Positions 1 to 6,166 are shown, numbered from the stretch's first letter. The stretch: 6,319 bases of DNA from Bacteroidaceae bacterium (GCA_900765575.1 CAAFRW010000176.1:1-6319); one strand, 5' to 3'. A program made the numbers and translations. Notes: generated by a model not told the origin, from the letters alone.

Positions 1-750
1 AGTATGTCTCAACACATGGGGACTCCGTTTCTTTAACGCAGTAACTTTCGAAAGGTTCTTTCTTACTAAATTATATACCAACGCCGGATACATCCGTTCA
101 CCATTCTTTCTTACAAAGAAAGCGTTCGATGGCCGCATCGGCAACGTTTCATTTCTTACCTTAATATATATAAGCATCGCTTCACGTAATTCATCCCCGA
201 AAGGAATCAACCGTTGCTTATTTCTTTTCCCTGTTACCTTTATCCATGATGCTGAGAAATCAACATCCACGTCATCCAAGCCTATCAATTCGGAAAGACG
301 CACCCCTGTAGAGTAGAATAATTCAAGAATCATCCGGTCTCGACAACCTTGAAAGTCATCATCGAACATTCCTCCATCAAGTAGCTTATCCATTTCCGAT
401 TCTCTTAAAAAGAAAGGCAATGTCTTTTTTCTCTTTGGACCTTTTACTTTTGATACCGGATTCACTTTTACATATCCCCGAATCAATAAGAAACGATAAA
501 AAGAGCGTAAACTACTCAACTTCCGATTCACAGAAGATGGTTGCAATCCCTGGCCATTTTTCTCCGTACTCATCAGTTGCATAATCCATTGACGAATAAG
601 GTCAGCATCCACGGTCTCCCATTTCTGTTCTTCATCCACTCCAAGAAAGAACGCTTCGAACTCTCGCAAATCTGTTCCATATCCGACTATCGTCAAATTG
701 GAATAGTTCCGTTCAGCTCGCAGGTAATCCAAGAAAAGATCTATTAACAT
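1..750 (-). CDS. xerC: Tyrosine site-specific recombinase, XerC type (3' end outside the window)
   Basis: The first 250 residues are visible; the frame is still open at position 1, so roughly the last 45 residues are missing. Residues 1-100 form the SAM-like core-binding domain (opening MLIDLFLDYLRAERNYS). Residues 110-250 are the start of the catalytic domain. Three parts of the tyrosine recombinase active site can be read: Arg151 in STGVRLSEL, Lys175 in VTGKRNKQR, and the HxLRHT box with His245 and Arg248. The second His and the nucleophilic Tyr would lie beyond the edge. In this family XerC and XerD resolve chromosome dimers at dif during division. The compact length, the absence of an extra N-terminal domain and the position just after rpsU point to the housekeeping enzyme rather than a mobile-element integrase. 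XerC versus XerD cannot be settled from this part alone. The ATG at 750 is chosen because the family's N-terminal helix begins there; there is no Shine-Dalgarno sequence, as is usual in Bacteroides. Confidence 0.9.
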   Translation of the reverse strand, partial: MLIDLFLDYLRAERNYSNLTIVGYGTDLREFEAFFLGVDEEQKWETVDADLIRQWIMQLMSTEKNGQGLQPSSVNRKLSSLRSFYRFLLIRGYVKVNPVSKVKGPKRKKTLPFFLRESEMDKLLDGGMFDDDFQGCRDRMILELFYSTGVRLSELIGLDDVDVDFSASWIKVTGKRNKQRLIPFGDELREAMLIYIKVRNETLPMRPSNAFFVRKNGERMYPALVYNLVRKNLSKVTALKKRSPHVLRHT

Positions 751-777
751 AAGAATCGTCACTCTATAATTCAGCAA

Positions 778-809
778 CGAATATATGGAAATAAATCAAT
801 AAATTCAAA
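778..809 (-). promoter_or_regulatory. Candidate promoter for xerC in the rpsU-xerC gap
   Basis: On the minus strand a TTTG (806-809) is followed after 20 bases by TATATTCG (778-785). This matches the Bacteroides TAnnTTTG box at all but one base. It would start transcription about 30 bases before the xerC ATG. An AT-rich hairpin (AAATTC/GAATTT, 801-815) overlaps the upstream box and could weakly attenuate read-through from rpsU. The gap is only 75 bases, so co-transcription with rpsU is also likely. The call rests on pattern alone. Confidence 0.4.
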
Positions 810-825
810 GAATTTTGCGAAATAA

Positions 826-1017
826 TTATTCTTCTACTTGCTGAAGTTTCTGAACGTAAACAGCACGTTCTTTCTTCAATCTTTTGATAACAGACGGTTT
901 ATCAAACTGTTGTCTGCTTCTCAGTTCTTTAATCACACCAGTTTTCTCAAATTTTCTTTTAAACTTTTTCAGCGCTTTTTCAATGTTTTCGCCTTCTTTT
1001 ACAGGTACTACAATCAT
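826..1017 (-). CDS. rpsU: 30S ribosomal protein bS21
   Basis: The complete 63-residue protein has the usual length for bS21 and the family hallmark at its start: MIVVPVKEGENIEKALKKFK, then a very basic helical stretch RKFEKTGVIKELRSRQQF. It binds the 30S platform near the 3' end of 16S rRNA. In Bacteroidetes, bS21 with bS18 and bS6 is known to help hide the anti-Shine-Dalgarno sequence; a tyrosine at position 54, reported to contact the 16S tail in Flavobacterium, is present here (RAVYVQ). The gene has its own near-consensus promoter and is followed 75 bases later by xerC, so the two may be co-transcribed. No Shine-Dalgarno-like purine run precedes the ATG; the 30 bases upstream are almost all A and T. 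The reading frame on the opposite strand is a shadow of this gene. Confidence 0.97.
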   Translation of the reverse strand: MIVVPVKEGENIEKALKKFKRKFEKTGVIKELRSRQQFDKPSVIKRLKKERAVYVQKLQQVEE

Positions 1018-1070
1018 TTTGTTTTTAATTATATTATGTTAGTTATTAAATTCAGTGATAAATTGCGGTG

Positions 1071-1101
1071 CAAAATTACACATACTTTCCTTATTGACAA
1101 A
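1071..1101 (-). promoter_or_regulatory. Near-consensus Bacteroides promoter for rpsU
   Basis: Read on the minus strand, TTTG (1098-1101) is followed after exactly 19 bases by TAATTTTG (1071-1078). This is a full match to the Bacteroidetes primary-sigma pattern TTTG-N19-21-TAnnTTTG. Transcription would begin near 1064 and leave an A/T-rich leader of about 47 bases before the rpsU ATG. It lies just after the mdh terminator, so rpsU is insulated from the gene upstream. Confidence 0.8.
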
Positions 1102-1122
1102 ACTTTCAGCGAAGAAATACAT

Positions 1123-1179
1123 AAAAAAGCGCAGATAAACACGAATTATGGCTTCCGCCCGCATTTATCTGCGCTTTTT
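1123..1179 (-). terminator. Intrinsic terminator after the MDH-family gene
   Basis: A perfect 16-bp inverted repeat pairs AAAAAGCGCAGATAAA (1124-1139) with TTTATCTGCGCTTTTT (1164-1179), with a 24-base loop. It starts 17 bases after the stop of the MDH-family gene. On the minus strand the stem ends in a run of T. The A run on the other arm makes it T-rich in both directions, so it could act bidirectionally. The CGCAGATAAA/TTTATCTGCG stem resembles sequences I recall as common in Bacteroides intergenic regions, which I cannot verify here. Confidence 0.8.
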
Positions 1180-1196
1180 ATTACAAGTATAAGGAA

Positions 1197-2198
1197 CTAT
1201 TTAATATTCGGATTCAATTTGTTCCATTCATTAACTGGAGGCAACACACCCATAGCAATCACCTCATCGCGCAACGCGCAAAGATGCTTATAGCTGGCTT
1301 GTAATGCCGAAACTTCCTCCGGAGTGCCTTTTATCTCCTTATAATGAATACCGTCTTTGGTTATTTCAGTTTCCATAGCCATCATGATATGGTCAAAGCC
1401 TTCGGAATAAACATAGGTTCCGGCAGGCCATCTGAAAGATGCTCCTCCCATTGCCGCACGAATCATTTCAACCGAAACATAGGCAGGACTTTGGAAAGAA
1501 GAGCGACCCCGCAAATCAATAATATGTTTTCCTCCTTGTATTACATTCTGTTTCATTTCCGCCCACTGTTCATTGGTTAAAGCGGATGTACCGATTAAGT
1601 CGAGCAATGGTTTACCATCCACTTTTGCCGTAGAAGCAAACACAGCCATCTGTTCTCCATGTCCGCCATAAGTACGGCAATTTTCCACTTTACTTTGCAT
1701 GATACCGAAATGTTTAGCCAATGCACTCTGCAAACGAGTACTATCCAGAGCAGCTAAAGTACTTACCTGCGATGGTTTCAAACCTGAATACAATAAGGTA
1801 ATCAGCCCAGTGATATCAGCCGGATTAAAAATCACCACTACATGCTTTACGTCCGGACAATAAGTTTTAATATCTTTTCCCAACTGTTCTGCAATGGCTG
1901 CATTCCCTTTTAATAAATCTTCGCGTGTCATGCCTGCCTTACGAGCCGCACCACCCGAAGAAATTAGATATTTGGCATCTGTCAATGCTTCTTTTATATC
2001 AGATGTGAACGTAATATTCATCCCCTCGAAAGAGCAATGAAACATCTCCTCAGCTACACCCTCCAAGGCCGGAGCAAAAGGGTCATACAAACACAAATTC
2101 GGAGTTAAGCGCATCATGGCAGCAGTTTGTGCCATGTTAGAACCAATCATGCCGGCTGCACCTACAATTGTCAGTTTTTCATTAGTTAAGAATTCCAT
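1197..2198 (-). CDS. Malate dehydrogenase family protein (LDH/MDH fold)
   Basis: This 333-residue cytoplasmic NAD-dependent 2-hydroxyacid dehydrogenase probably interconverts malate and oxaloacetate. The N-terminal Rossmann domain carries the dinucleotide loop GAAGMIG (residues 13-19), and Asp39 at the end of the second strand (LCLYDP) favours NAD over NADP. The active-site set of the family is present: Arg86 in ARKAGMTR, the position that is Arg in MDH and Gln in LDH; Arg92; Asn125 in FNPAD; the Asp152/Arg155 pair in LDSTR; and catalytic His180 in YGGHG. Arg86 supports malate over lactate as substrate. The protein is about 20 residues longer than the usual ~312-residue bacterial MDH, and its middle and C-terminal parts diverge from the common types, so a related hydroxyacid substrate is possible. 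The ATG at 2198 places the Rossmann strand at the expected distance. The gene has its own promoter and terminator and is not co-transcribed with its neighbours. Confidence 0.88.
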   Translation of the reverse strand: MEFLTNEKLTIVGAAGMIGSNMAQTAAMMRLTPNLCLYDPFAPALEGVAEEMFHCSFEGMNITFTSDIKEALTDAKYLISSGGAARKAGMTREDLLKGNAAIAEQLGKDIKTYCPDVKHVVVIFNPADITGLITLLYSGLKPSQVSTLAALDSTRLQSALAKHFGIMQSKVENCRTYGGHGEQMAVFASTAKVDGKPLLDLIGTSALTNEQWAEMKQNVIQGGKHIIDLRGRSSFQSPAYVSVEMIRAAMGGASFRWPAGTYVYSEGFDHIMMAMETEITKDGIHYKEIKGTPEEVSALQASYKHLCALRDEVIAMGVLPPVNEWNKLNPNIK

Positions 2199-2240
2199 AA
2201 TTTATTATTTTAAATGTCCATTCATTATTATGTGACGGAA

Positions 2241-2274
2241 CAAAGGTAGATATAAATCCATAGATTAATCCCAA
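2241..2274 (-). promoter_or_regulatory. Candidate promoter for the MDH-family gene
   Basis: The minus strand has an exact TAnnTTTG box, TACCTTTG (2241-2248), 42 bases before the ATG at 2198. The only upstream TTG (2272-2274) is 23 bases away, a little too far, so the -33 part is weak. The box lies downstream of the pectinesterase terminator, as expected for an independent unit. Confidence 0.55.
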
Positions 2275-2331
2275 CCGACATTTAATATTCCATAAAAATT
2301 CCATTACATATTTAAACAGGCTCCTTCTTTG

Positions 2332-2375
2332 AAAAAGAACGCCAACCATCAAACGTATTTTGGCAATTGGCGTTC
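2332..2375 (-). terminator. Intrinsic terminator after the pectinesterase gene
   Basis: A perfect 9-bp stem, GAACGCCAA (2337-2345) with TTGGCGTTC (2367-2375), encloses a 21-base loop. Read on the minus strand it is followed directly by TTTTTC. It begins 32 bases after the pectinesterase stop codon, in the correct orientation and distance for Rho-independent termination. Confidence 0.78.
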
Positions 2376-2407
2376 GCACAACAAAGTACTATAAAAAATA
2401 ACGAGTA

Positions 2408-3700
2408 TTACTTCCCTGGTTTACCCAAAGCCCCAAAACGGCTCACGGCATAAATTACCACCTCTTTAGCCGGCTTCATCTTCAACCGAGCTTTTTGCGT
2501 AACATACAGGTTTCCGTCAGCCACCACCACATAGCCGGCCGCATTGTTTACCGCCGTCCATGACAAAGCCCCATTTTTCCATTGTATATTCTCGGGAGAA
2601 GGTAATTCATCCATTATTTTACGAGGATTCCAGCCATCATTCCCCGGAATTATATTTTCATATGTCAATTGATTGGCCTCATTCTCTGTGATGGAAGCAC
2701 GACAGGTTCCAACTTCCGGAGTCTCCCCGCGTCCCTGATATTCTGTTTTCCTTTGGCTAAGGTCCAATACGTTACCATGGGCATCCACACTATTATACTC
2801 CGCAAAAATAGCCGGAACAGTCCCCATATTAGTCCATCCTTCTTTTGCTAAAGGAATGCGCATGGTGGTATTTATGTATATCGCTTTGGGAGCATTATGC
2901 CAGGGACGCCCCAGTTTCTGCTTACCATCGGCAGCCAATTTATTCCCATCGACAATACAATTGCGGAATACATATCCATATTTTGATTTCTCATGACAAG
3001 GCGCAACGATAACAGAACCACTACGGACATTATATAATGTGCACTCTTCCAGCAGAGCGTCGCCACTTCCATAAAAATAATCGACGGCTCCTTCTATCCA
3101 ACACCCTTTTACATAATGACGGAATGTATCCACTTTTGTTGTCATCCAAGTATCCTGAAAAGAGCGGAAAATGCAATTTTTAAAAGCAATCCGGTCGGCC
3201 TGACTACTCATTGCCAATGCTTGAGGGCCACTCTGAAAATGGACGCCAAAATCGTTGACATACGATATATTTTCCGAATAAAAATCCGGAGCTAAAATCT
3301 GCACAACACTTCCTTGCTTCTTATAAATAGGCAATTCCGGATTATGAACTGAATAATTCCAATACTCCGCAGGTTCTTTTTCCGGTTTACCTCCTACGTT
3401 TAAAGAAAAGTGAATGATTGTATGTTCCTTGTCCTGCCCTATCAGATGAATAAACCTCTTCTCTTTGGGCACTGTTACCAACTCATTATAAGAACCGTTC
3501 TTTACAAAAATAATCCAAGGAGCCCGTCGATTGGCCGGCGCCTTATCAATGGCTTCCTGCACCGAGACATAATCCCCTGTTCCGTCCTGAGCGACAATCG
3601 CATGAAACACGTTCGACTTATTCCCTGCATAAAGCGTACATACCGAGAGAAGTGCCAGGGCCAACATGCACCACACTCTATAACTTCTTTTATTTTTCAT
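2408..3700 (-). CDS. Secreted pectin methylesterase (carbohydrate esterase family 8) with a C-terminal FN3-like segment
   Basis: This 430-residue exported enzyme probably removes methyl esters from homogalacturonan, releasing methanol and exposing the chain to lyases and hydrolases. Residues 1-25 form a signal peptide: basic start, hydrophobic core LALALLSVCTL, likely cleavage after LYA. The cysteine at 21 is preceded by LSV, a poor lipobox, so a free periplasmic or secreted form is favoured over a lipoprotein. The parallel beta-helix carries all CE8 landmarks: GSYNE (69-73), Gln160 in SGPQALA, Gln182 and Asp183 in FQDTW, Asp207 in GAVDYFYG, and Arg265/Trp267 in LGRPW. Asp183 and Asp207 correspond to the acid/base and nucleophile. 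Residues about 366-430 (NIQWKNGALSWTAV...AAGYVVVADG) look like a fibronectin-III-type fold, seen at the end of other Bacteroides pectinases. No SusC/SusD, pectate lyase or regulator gene is in the window, so the gene looks like an isolated pectinase here. Confidence 0.93.
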   Translation of the reverse strand: MKNKRSYRVWCMLALALLSVCTLYAGNKSNVFHAIVAQDGTGDYVSVQEAIDKAPANRRAPWIIFVKNGSYNELVTVPKEKRFIHLIGQDKEHTIIHFSLNVGGKPEKEPAEYWNYSVHNPELPIYKKQGSVVQILAPDFYSENISYVNDFGVHFQSGPQALAMSSQADRIAFKNCIFRSFQDTWMTTKVDTFRHYVKGCWIEGAVDYFYGSGDALLEECTLYNVRSGSVIVAPCHEKSKYGYVFRNCIVDGNKLAADGKQKLGRPWHNAPKAIYINTTMRIPLAKEGWTNMGTVPAIFAEYNSVDAHGNVLDLSQRKTEYQGRGETPEVGTCRASITENEANQLTYENIIPGNDGWNPRKIMDELPSPENIQWKNGALSWTAVNNAAGYVVVADGNLYVTQKARLKMKPAKEVVIYAVSRFGALGKPGK

Positions 3701-3728
3701 CGTATTATTAGATAATAGTTATTTCCTG

Positions 3729-3736
3729 CAAAATTG
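3729..3736 (-). promoter_or_regulatory. Possible -7 box of the pectinesterase promoter
   Basis: CAATTTTG on the minus strand matches TAnnTTTG at all but the first base and lies 28 bases before the ATG at 3700. No well-spaced TTTG is found upstream; the nearest TTG is 24 bases away. A regulated promoter that needs an activator would fit, but this is weak evidence. Confidence 0.3.
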
Positions 3737-3756
3737 AAAAAAATTATCGTTTACTG

Positions 3757-3785
3757 ATTGCAACAATTGTTCAAAACCTTGCAAT
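3757..3785. promoter_or_regulatory. Nested dyad upstream of the pectinesterase, possible operator
   Basis: ATTGCAA (3757-3763) and TTGCAAT (3779-3785) form a perfect inverted repeat. A 10-bp palindrome AACAATTGTT (3762-3771) overlaps its left arm. It lies 57-85 bases upstream of the start codon and just upstream of the candidate -7 box, where an activator would bind. The sequence is A/T-rich, so chance symmetry is possible. Confidence 0.3.
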
Positions 3786-3839
3786 TTTTATTCATTTTGA
3801 GTCTCAACTGTTCCATTCTATAATATAAAAAGAAGCATC

Positions 3840-3928
3840 TTCACTTTTTCACTATTGATGTAATTTATTGGATATAAGCAACTAAAAGTGCCGATGCTCC
3901 TTCGACGAATCATATCCATCTTCACTTC
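3840..3928 (-). repeat. 89-bp dispersed repeat, copy A
   Basis: The reverse complement of this segment aligns without gaps to 6078-6166 over 89 bases, with about 17 differences by hand count (about 81% identity). The best-conserved parts are the block AGCATCGGCACTTTTA and the block TTACATCAATAGTGAAAAAG. Close to the first block a small stem (GTCGA/TCGGC, with one G-U pair) matches GCCGA/TCGGC in copy B. In that orientation each unit starts GAAGTGAAG and ends AAAGTGAA, a short terminal direct repeat. It has no coding potential. Confidence 0.8.
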
Positions 3929-4068
3929 CGGATTTTAAAAGTCAGCACAGCAATTGTGTTTCAACGTTCTATATTATAAGCAAACAGGACATCTTTTATA
4001 CTCACCTTCCTGATAAATTACCCTTTTACGTAGGCAATTTAAGATACGCATCCGTAGAAATTTCCTTT

Positions 4069-4149
4069 CTCACAGTTGTGCAAGACGTTTCGCACATATT
4101 GTGCAAGTTCTTTCGCACAACTGTGAAAGACGTCTTGCACAACTGTGAG
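4069..4149. repeat. Four-unit palindromic array with 22-bp phasing
   Basis: The ends are a perfect 20-bp inverted repeat: 4069-4088 (CTCACAGTTGTGCAAGACGT) against 4130-4149. Inside lie two more units of the same type. The four dyad cores are CACAGTTGTG (4071-4080), CACATATTGTG (4093-4103), CACAACTGTG (4116-4125) and CACAACTGTG (4138-4147). Their centres are spaced about 22.5, 22.5 and 22 bases apart, and units 2 and 3 also mirror each other, so the whole 81 bp is one large imperfect palindrome centred near 4109. It could be a protein-binding array, a hairpin RNA if transcribed, or a degenerate transposable repeat. Confidence 0.8.
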
Positions 4150-4342
4150 CATAAGAATTCGCAAGGAAGAAATCTATAGATTTGAGCTAAAAACAATTAG
4201 ATGAACCGCTCTCATTCACTAGTACAAAGTCTTTATTCCGTATAAGCAACCCACCTTTCAACCTATGTAAGAGCAATATGATAAGAACAGATACGGCCAG
4301 ATTCATATTTAAAAGCCCTTGCTCTATACATCACTGAAAAAC

Positions 4343-4391
4343 AAAAAAAGAAAGTTCCATCATGCACAGATGCACGACAGAACTTCCTTTT
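4343..4391 (-). terminator. Intrinsic terminator after aldA
   Basis: The arms at 4346-4357 and 4380-4391 pair over about 12 bp with one mismatch (core AAGTTC/GAACTT), with a 22-base loop that contains a smaller TGCA/TGCA stem. On the minus strand the hairpin is followed by CTTTTTTTG. It begins 30 bases after the aldA stop. The other arm also ends in T on the plus strand, so it may work in both directions. Confidence 0.78.
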
Positions 4392-4421
4392 AAAGAGCGT
4401 TAGTTTTTATGAGAGAGAATT

Positions 4422-5858
4422 TTATCCTTTTGTTTCCAAATAAACTACATGTGTCTGCAGATACTCTTCCAAACCATGCTTTCCGTCAGCACCGCCTATA
4501 CCGGATTTACGCCATCCTGCATGGAAGCCCTGCATGGCTTCAAAGTTTTCACGGTTTATATATGTTTCTCCAAACTTCAAAGCACGGATAAGCTTGAAGG
4601 CCATATCCAAGTTTTGGGTATAAACAGACGATGTCAAACCATACTCGCAGTCATTGGCCCAAGCAATTGCATCTTCCACCTCTGTAAATTCTACAATCGG
4701 AAGTACCGGACCGAAGGTTTCTTCCTGAATGATATCCATCTTCTGCGTACAATTCGTCAAAACGGTCGGTTCAAAGAAATATCCTTTTGTTCCGATGCGT
4801 TTACCTCCACATTCGAGCACTGCACCTTGTTGAATAGCCTTAGCCACTTTTTCTTCTACCGATTTCAATGCATTCTTCTCAATCAATGGTCCCATATCGA
4901 GGTCTGCTATTTGACTTGGGTCGCCTACTTTCACCTTTTTGAAACCGGCCAGCAACTTCTCCAAGAAAACATCTTTTATATCGGAATGTACATACACGCG
5001 CTCGCAACAGTTACAAACCTGACCGGTGTTAATTACCCGTGAATCAATAATTGATTTCACTGCCAAATCCAGGTCCGCATCAGGCATAACAATAGCCGGA
5101 GCCTTACCACCCAATTCCAACGAAACCTTTGTTACATTAGCCGAAGCAGCCTCCATTGTCTGGATACCGGCCTCCACACTTCCTGTCAAACTGACCATAC
5201 CTACTTTCGGATTGGCAGCCAACTCGTGTCCGATAACCGAGCCACGGCCATTTACCAGATTGAACACTCCTTTCGGAAGTCCTATTTCATCGACTATTTG
5301 TGCAAAAACATACGCATTTTCCGGAGTCTGCTGACTCGGTTTCACTACAATCGCATTTCCTGTCAACAAAGCCGGAGCTGCTTTTCTAGCAATTAAGAAG
5401 AAAGGAAAGTTCCAAGGCAAAATACCGGTTGTTACTCCTATCGGTTTCTTGAATACAAAAATGCTCTCGTTAGGACGGTCGCTGGGAATAATCTCGCCCT
5501 CATAGCGGCGTGCCCATCCGGCCATATAATCCAAGTAATCAGCAGTAAACATCACTTCCACATTGGCAAGCCCCTGTGTCTTTCCACCTTCCCGTACGAT
5601 TATATCCGTCAATTCCTTTTCCCGTTTACGAATACCGCTAGCTATTTGAACAAGATACTGAGCACGTTCGATTGAAGTCAGACGCTCCCAAGCCGGCTGC
5701 GCTTTCTCAGCCGCATCAATAGCCGCCCGAGCATCGTCCACCGTGCCATCAGGCATACGAGAGATTACTTCTTCCGTAGAAGGGTTCAATACATCAATCC
5801 ATTTTCCGGATTGGTTCTCGATGAATTGTCCATCGATGTACATCTTTAGTTCTTTCAT
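4422..5858 (-). CDS. aldA: Lactaldehyde / glycolaldehyde dehydrogenase (NAD-dependent)
   Basis: The 478-residue cytoplasmic enzyme resembles E. coli AldA along its whole length (479 residues), including nearly unchanged stretches such as GVTTGILPWNFPFFLIARK and the C-terminal block NRENFEAMQGFHAGWRKSG. It oxidises L-lactaldehyde to L-lactate, and glycolaldehyde to glycolate, with NAD; lactaldehyde arises from fucose and rhamnose breakdown. Aldehyde dehydrogenase landmarks: Asn150 in PWNFP, Lys173 in VVKPS, the NAD turn GSVEAG (226-231), general base Glu249 in LELGGKAP, nucleophile Cys282 in GQVC, and Glu380 in EETFGP. Two further cysteines (284 and 285) follow the nucleophile; E. coli has one. 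The ATG at 5858 gives the family's N-terminus (MYIDGQF begins at residue 6, an alternative start). The gene is alone, with its own promoter and terminator; no fucose or rhamnose genes are in the window, so the physiological substrate here is inferred from the family. Confidence 0.95.
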   Translation of the reverse strand: MKELKMYIDGQFIENQSGKWIDVLNPSTEEVISRMPDGTVDDARAAIDAAEKAQPAWERLTSIERAQYLVQIASGIRKREKELTDIIVREGGKTQGLANVEVMFTADYLDYMAGWARRYEGEIIPSDRPNESIFVFKKPIGVTTGILPWNFPFFLIARKAAPALLTGNAIVVKPSQQTPENAYVFAQIVDEIGLPKGVFNLVNGRGSVIGHELAANPKVGMVSLTGSVEAGIQTMEAASANVTKVSLELGGKAPAIVMPDADLDLAVKSIIDSRVINTGQVCNCCERVYVHSDIKDVFLEKLLAGFKKVKVGDPSQIADLDMGPLIEKNALKSVEEKVAKAIQQGAVLECGGKRIGTKGYFFEPTVLTNCTQKMDIIQEETFGPVLPIVEFTEVEDAIAWANDCEYGLTSSVYTQNLDMAFKLIRALKFGETYINRENFEAMQGFHAGWRKSGIGGADGKHGLEEYLQTHVVYLETKG

Positions 5859-5926
5859 GGCATTCGTATTAAATTAAAAATAATTACATTCAATTTGAAA
5901 AGAGCGGGATTTCATTACAATTTCAA

Positions 5927-5934
5927 CAAATATA
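5927..5934 (-). promoter_or_regulatory. -7 box of the aldA promoter
   Basis: TATATTTG on the minus strand is an exact TAnnTTTG match, 68 bases before the aldA ATG. A TTTG exists upstream but only 14 bases away, and nothing like TTTG occurs at 19-21 bases. The weak -33 region suggests a promoter that depends on an activator. The leader would be about 60 bases. Confidence 0.55.
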
Positions 5935-6077
5935 GGTTTATTTTATAACAAAATCGCATGATTTTCATTCATTAACATAACATACTCTTATTACCTCGCT
6001 CAATAATAAGTAAGTACTATCTGAGGAAATTTCCAACTCTCCTAACTATATAAACCCCTAGAATGCCTAAAATGTTT

Positions 6078-6166
6078 GAAGTGAAGGCGTATACGGACAG
6101 CCGAAGTAGCATCGGCACTTTTATCCGCTTAGAAACAATAAGTTACATCAATAGTGAAAAAGTGAA
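6078..6166 (+). repeat. 89-bp dispersed repeat, copy B
   Basis: This is the partner of copy A (3840-3928), in opposite orientation and about 2.15 kb away, so the two bracket aldA, its promoter, its terminator and the palindromic array. It contains the small hairpin GCCGA-N7-TCGGC (6100-6116) and a run of AGTGAAA-like units near its right end (6153-6172). Similarity may continue weakly to about 6185 (GAGTGGAATA here, GAATGGAACA in the other copy). Confidence 0.8.

Larger units (their letters stand above)
3701..4421. other. 720-bp intergenic region rich in repeats, no gene
   Basis: No frame here gives a convincing protein. From left to right it holds the pectinesterase upstream region (3701-3785), one copy of the 89-bp dispersed repeat (3840-3928), a loose CACA-N5-TGTG dyad (3946-3958), the four-unit palindromic array (4069-4149) and the aldA terminator (4343-4391). 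I could assign nothing to 4150-4342. The stretch is long for a Bacteroides gap between two genes in the same direction. Confidence 0.7.

Noticed and set aside
541..747. 68-residue frame on the plus strand
   Set aside because: It is antisense to the N-terminal domain of xerC and has no recognisable features.
1..750. Integrase of a mobile element
   Set aside because: It sits in a conserved rpsU-xerC arrangement, has no attachment repeats or cargo genes nearby, and lacks the N-terminal domain typical of conjugative-transposon integrases.
838..1293. 151-residue frame on the plus strand
   Set aside because: It runs antisense through rpsU, its promoter, the terminator and the end of the MDH gene; its Phe/Asn-rich sequence is typical of reading the complement of basic, A-rich coding DNA.
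2182..2379. 65-residue frame on the minus strand
   Set aside because: It crosses the pectinesterase terminator and the MDH promoter and overlaps the mdh start; its composition is not protein-like.
3637..3640. Lipoprotein signal in the pectinesterase
   Set aside because: The residues before Cys21 (LSV) fit a lipobox poorly, and a normal signal-peptidase site (LYA before Gly26) follows.
4069..4149. CRISPR array
   Set aside because: The units are about 22 bp, dyad-symmetric and adjoining; there are no unique spacers of 30 bases or more and no cas genes.
4069..4149. CRP-type sites (TGTGA-N6-TCACA)
   Set aside because: The half-sites are in the opposite order and spacing (CACA-N2-TGTG), and no promoter lies next to them.
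4449..5042. 197-residue frame on the plus strand (and 5026-5334)
   Set aside because: It is fully antisense to aldA, which has clear homology; no family features of its own.
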